A stretch of DNA of 64,000 bases, taken from the NCBI GenBank assembly GCA_944548615.1, contig CALYMY010000067.1, positions 150,421 to 214,420 on the forward strand. Direction: 5' to 3'. Numbering within the stretch: position 1 is the first letter of the stretch; every line of letters starts with the position of its first letter. Made by a program: the position numbers and the translations under genes. Origin of the DNA: Micropterix aruncella. Lineage: Eukaryota > Arthropoda > Insecta > Lepidoptera > Micropterigidae. Positions 61,184-64,000 of this stretch are shown piece by piece. Under the pieces are notes generated by a model, which worked only from the letters and a program-made list of their open reading frames with translations, did not search any database and had not been told where the DNA came from.

Positions 61184-62269
61184 AGGAGTTCCCTCGTCGG
61201 GAGCCAACCCTGGGTGCAGCAGCCATGTCATGGTGGAACTTAGTAATTGCCATCATAATGGAATGCCTATACCAAATTTCACGTCTCTACGGTTGACCGT
61301 TGAGGAGTTCCCTCGTCGGGAGCCAACCCTGGGTGCAGCAGCCATGTCATGGTGGAACTTAGTAATTGCCATCATAATGGAATGCCTATACCAAATTTCA
61401 CGTCTCTACGGTTGACCGTTGAGGAGTTCCCTCGTCGGGAGCCAACCCTGGGTGCAGCAGCGATGTCATGGTGGAACTTAGAAATTGCCGTCATAATGGA
61501 ATGCCTATACCAAATTTCACGTCTCTACGGTTGACCGTTGAGGAGTTCCCTCGTCGGGAGCCAACCCTGGGTGCAGCAGCCATGTCATGGTGGAACTTAG
61601 TAATTGCCATCATAATGGAATGCCTATACCAAATTTCACGTCTCTACGGTTGACCGTTGAGGAGTTCCCTCGTCGGGAGCCAACCCTGGGTGCAGCAGCC
61701 ATGTCATGGTGGAACTTAGTAATTGCCATCATAATGGAATGCCTATACCAAATTTCACGTCTCTACGGTTGACCGTTGAGGAGTTCCCTCGTCGGGAGCC
61801 AACCCTGGGTGCAGCAGCCATGTCATGGTGGAACTTAGTAATTGCCATCATAATGGAATGCCTATACCAAATTTCACGTCTCTACGGTTGACCGTTGAGG
61901 AGTTCCCTCGTCGGGAGCCAACCCTGGGTGCAGCAGCCATGTCATGGTGGAACTTAGTAATTGCCATCATAATGGAATGCCTATACCAAATTTCACGTCT
62001 CTACGGTTGTCCGTTGAGGAGTTCCCTCGTCGGGAGCCAACCCTGGGTGCAGCAGCGATGTCATGGTGGAACTTAGAAATTGCCGTCATAATGGAATGCC
62101 TATACCAAATTTCACGTCTCTACGGTTGACCGTTGAGGAGTTCCCTCGTCGGGAGCCAACCCTGGGTGCAGCAGCCATGTCATGGTGGAACTTAGTAATT
62201 GCCATCATAATGGAATGCCTATACCAAATTTCACGTCTCTACGGTTGACCGTTGAGGAGTTCCCTCGTC
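61184..62269 (+). repeat. A array, unit 16: contracted, 9.1 x 119 bp
   Basis: The order is a a b a a a a b a. Three monomers (357 bp) after the second b monomer are missing, including the gagaag boundary present in every other array. Private A-to-T at 62010 removes the TGA stop (ggttgt) and breaks the ACGGTTGACCGT inverted repeat in that monomer. Confidence 0.95.
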
Positions 62270-62281
62270 CTTGTCACGTAC

Positions 62282-62428
62282 CTCTTTCCGTAGGTTGTTT
62301 ACTCCTTTTAATTCGTTTAACGCCTCGCGGGCAATATCTCTGGCTCTTTCCGGTATTTCTTCGAAATTCCGAAACGGCACTTCTATTTCTGTGGTCTCCA
62401 TATTGTCTCTTCTCGTTGATCAAAGGCA
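62282..62428 (-). pseudogene. Captured gene exon, unit 16
   Basis: Glu form. Signals intact despite the shortened neighbouring A array. Confidence 0.55.
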
Positions 62429-62620
62429 CTGAAAATGAAAATGAAAAAGCACAGATTAAATAGTATTGAAAAGTAATTAAAGAAGAAGAAGAAGACGAGA
62501 TAAAAAGCAGAAGCAATGAAATGAAAAGCGTTCTAAAACCCTATCTTTTGACACCTCGCTTGTGTGTATATGATAAAATAAAGAATATAATATTTAATTT
62601 ATTAAACGAAGCCGCGGGAA

Positions 62621-62818
62621 AAATACTAAAACTCCCTTGGCTCGGATCGCTACTATTGAAAACAAACATCGTAAAATCGATAAATAAACTTTCGCAAGTA
62701 TGACGAGGGCTGAAGTTACCATAGAAACAGAAATCGTTAAATCGATAAATATTCTATTGCGAGTCGGGCCACCGCCTGAGCTCGTTACTATGGAAACAAA
62801 ACCGTTAAATCGATAAAT
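62621..62818. promoter_or_regulatory. Triple X-box + DRE-like module, unit 16
   Basis: Unchanged from the type copy. Confidence 0.6.
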
Positions 62819-62985
62819 CAATATACCTATACAGATATTAAATCGTCTATAATTCCGTTAATATTACTCAGATTTGAAAATTAAAAGAAGCGTTAGATGC
62901 GCAAAGCAAAACTCTATTAGATAATAATAAACAGGGAGGACTATTGATGCCTTTTAGCGCAATAGCCCTCAAACGTCGGAAGCCA

Positions 62986-64000
62986 ATTTATTTCGAAAAA
63001 TGTGATTTTTTCATAACAATTTCTATGTTCAAAATGAAAGTTTATATAAAAAAATTCAAAATGTCAAAATTTCGAAAATGCCATTTCGTAGAGATTTCAA
63101 AGGCCTTCGTTCTGTCCGAACACCGTAACGCGTTAGGTTTACTCTATCTCGATTTATTTCGAAAAATGTGATTTTTTCATAATAATTTCCAAGTTCAAAA
63201 TGAAAGTTTATATAAAAATTTTCAAAATATCAAAATTTCAAAAATGCCATTTTGTAGAGCTTAAGCGGGGTGTCGATCTCGCCAAAGACCGCAACGCGGT
63301 AGGTTTACTCTATCTCGATTTATTTCGAAAAATGTGATTTTTTCATAACAATTTCTATGTTCAAAATGAAAGTTTATATAAAATTTTTCAAAATGTCAAA
63401 ATTTCGAAAATGCCATTTTGTAGAGATTACCAAGGTCGTCGTTCTGTCCGAACGCCGTAACGCTATAGGTTTACTCTATCACGATCTTTTTCGAAAAATG
63501 TGATTTTTTCATAACAATTTCTATGTTTAAAATGAAATTTTATATAAAATTTTTCAAAATGTCAAAATTTCGAAAATGCCATTTTGTAGAGATTACCAAG
63601 GCCGTCGTTCTGTCCGAACGCCGTAACGCTATAGGTTTACTCTATCACGATCTTTTTCGAAAAATGTGATTTTTTCATAATAATTTCTATGTTTAAAATG
63701 AAATTTTATATAAAATTTTTCAAAATGTCAAAATTTCAAAAATGCCATTTTGTAGAGCTTAAGCGGGGTGTCGATCTAGCCAAAGACCGCAACGCGGTAG
63801 GTTTACTCTATCACGGTCTTTTTCGAAAAATGTCATTGATTCATAACAATTTCTATGTTCAAAATGAAAGTTTATATAAAAAATTTCAAAATGTCAAAAT
63901 TTCGAAAATGCCATTTCGTAGAGATTACCAAGGCCGTGGTTCTGTCCGAACGCCGTAACGCTATAGGTTTACTCTATCACGATCTTTTTCGAAAAATGTG
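62986..64000 (+). repeat. B array, unit 16: 166-bp satellite (right-truncated by window)
   Basis: Monomers 1-6 in standard order, ending at the start of monomer 7. Private T-to-G at 63838. Confidence 0.96.

Larger units (their letters stand above)
1..64000. repeat. Higher-order satellite array, 4,030-bp unit, 16 units
   Basis: The same order, 119-bp array, 716-bp core, 166-bp array, recurs 16 times in one orientation. Landmarks such as the A-to-core junction fall at 1179, 5209, 9239, 13269, 17465, 21495, 25525, 29556, 33586, 39276, 43306, 46506, 50536, 54566, 58596 and 62269. The spacing is 4,030 bp except 4,196, 4,031, 5,690, 3,200 and 3,673, and every exception but the single base equals a whole number of 119- or 166-bp monomers. 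Copies are almost identical by eye. This is seen directly. Amplification by unequal exchange is the inferred mechanism. The array runs off both window ends, so total copy number is unknown. Confidence 0.98.

Noticed and set aside
61825..62076. 83-codon frame in unit 16
   Set aside because: It arises from one base change (62010) that removes the usual TGA. It is found in one monomer only.
1192..62428. Sixteen exons spliced into one long repetitive protein
   Set aside because: The exon is 147 nt (49 codons), but its 27-nt leader has an in-frame TGA at codon 3, so chained exons do not stay open.
1..64000. rDNA intergenic spacer
   Set aside because: Nested subrepeats look spacer-like, but no rRNA gene segment occurs in 16 full units and the only gene-like piece has spliceosomal signals.

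Overview
The whole 64 kb is one head-to-tail higher-order satellite (a tandem repeat of tandem repeats). I see no intact protein gene of normal size, no rRNA or tRNA, no transposase or reverse transcriptase, and no CRISPR array. The typical unit is 4,030 bp and has three parts on the + strand: (A) a 1,443-bp array of about 12.1 copies of a 119-bp monomer; (core) a 716-bp non-satellite segment, once per unit; (B) a 1,871-bp array of about 11.3 copies of an AT-rich 166-bp monomer. There are 16 A arrays, 16 cores and 16 B arrays, all in the same orientation. The window opens inside an A array and closes inside a B array.

Most units are nearly identical by eye (a handful of single-base differences per 64 kb), so homogenisation is recent or continuing. 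Length variants differ by whole monomers: +1x166 (B array 13986-16022), +10x166 (34303-37833), -5x166 (44023-45063) and -3x119 (A array 61184-62269). One 1-bp insertion lies near 29036-29039. Both arrays also show a five-monomer tier (595 bp in A, 830 bp in B), so repetition is nested at three scales.

The core is the most interesting part. On the minus strand it carries what looks like one exon of an ordinary eukaryotic gene: a pyrimidine-rich TTTTCAG-type acceptor, an ATG, 40 codons of charged, helix-like sequence, and a GAG|GTACGT donor in phase 0. Some 250-400 bp upstream of that ATG are three diverged 65-68-bp tandem modules. Each holds an RFX-type X-box followed 11-12 bp later by ATCGATAAAT, which resembles the DRE/DREF element. 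The most economical reading is that a promoter plus early-exon fragment of a gene, possibly an RFX-regulated (ciliary) one, became trapped between two minisatellites and was amplified with them. That is about 48 X-boxes in this window.

The organism is eukaryotic, judged by the satellite architecture and spliceosomal signals. An animal is likely because RFX X-boxes and DRE-like sites occur together, but the clade cannot be fixed from this sequence. The locus could be pericentromeric, centromeric or another heterochromatic block; nothing here decides between them. All comparisons were made by eye.
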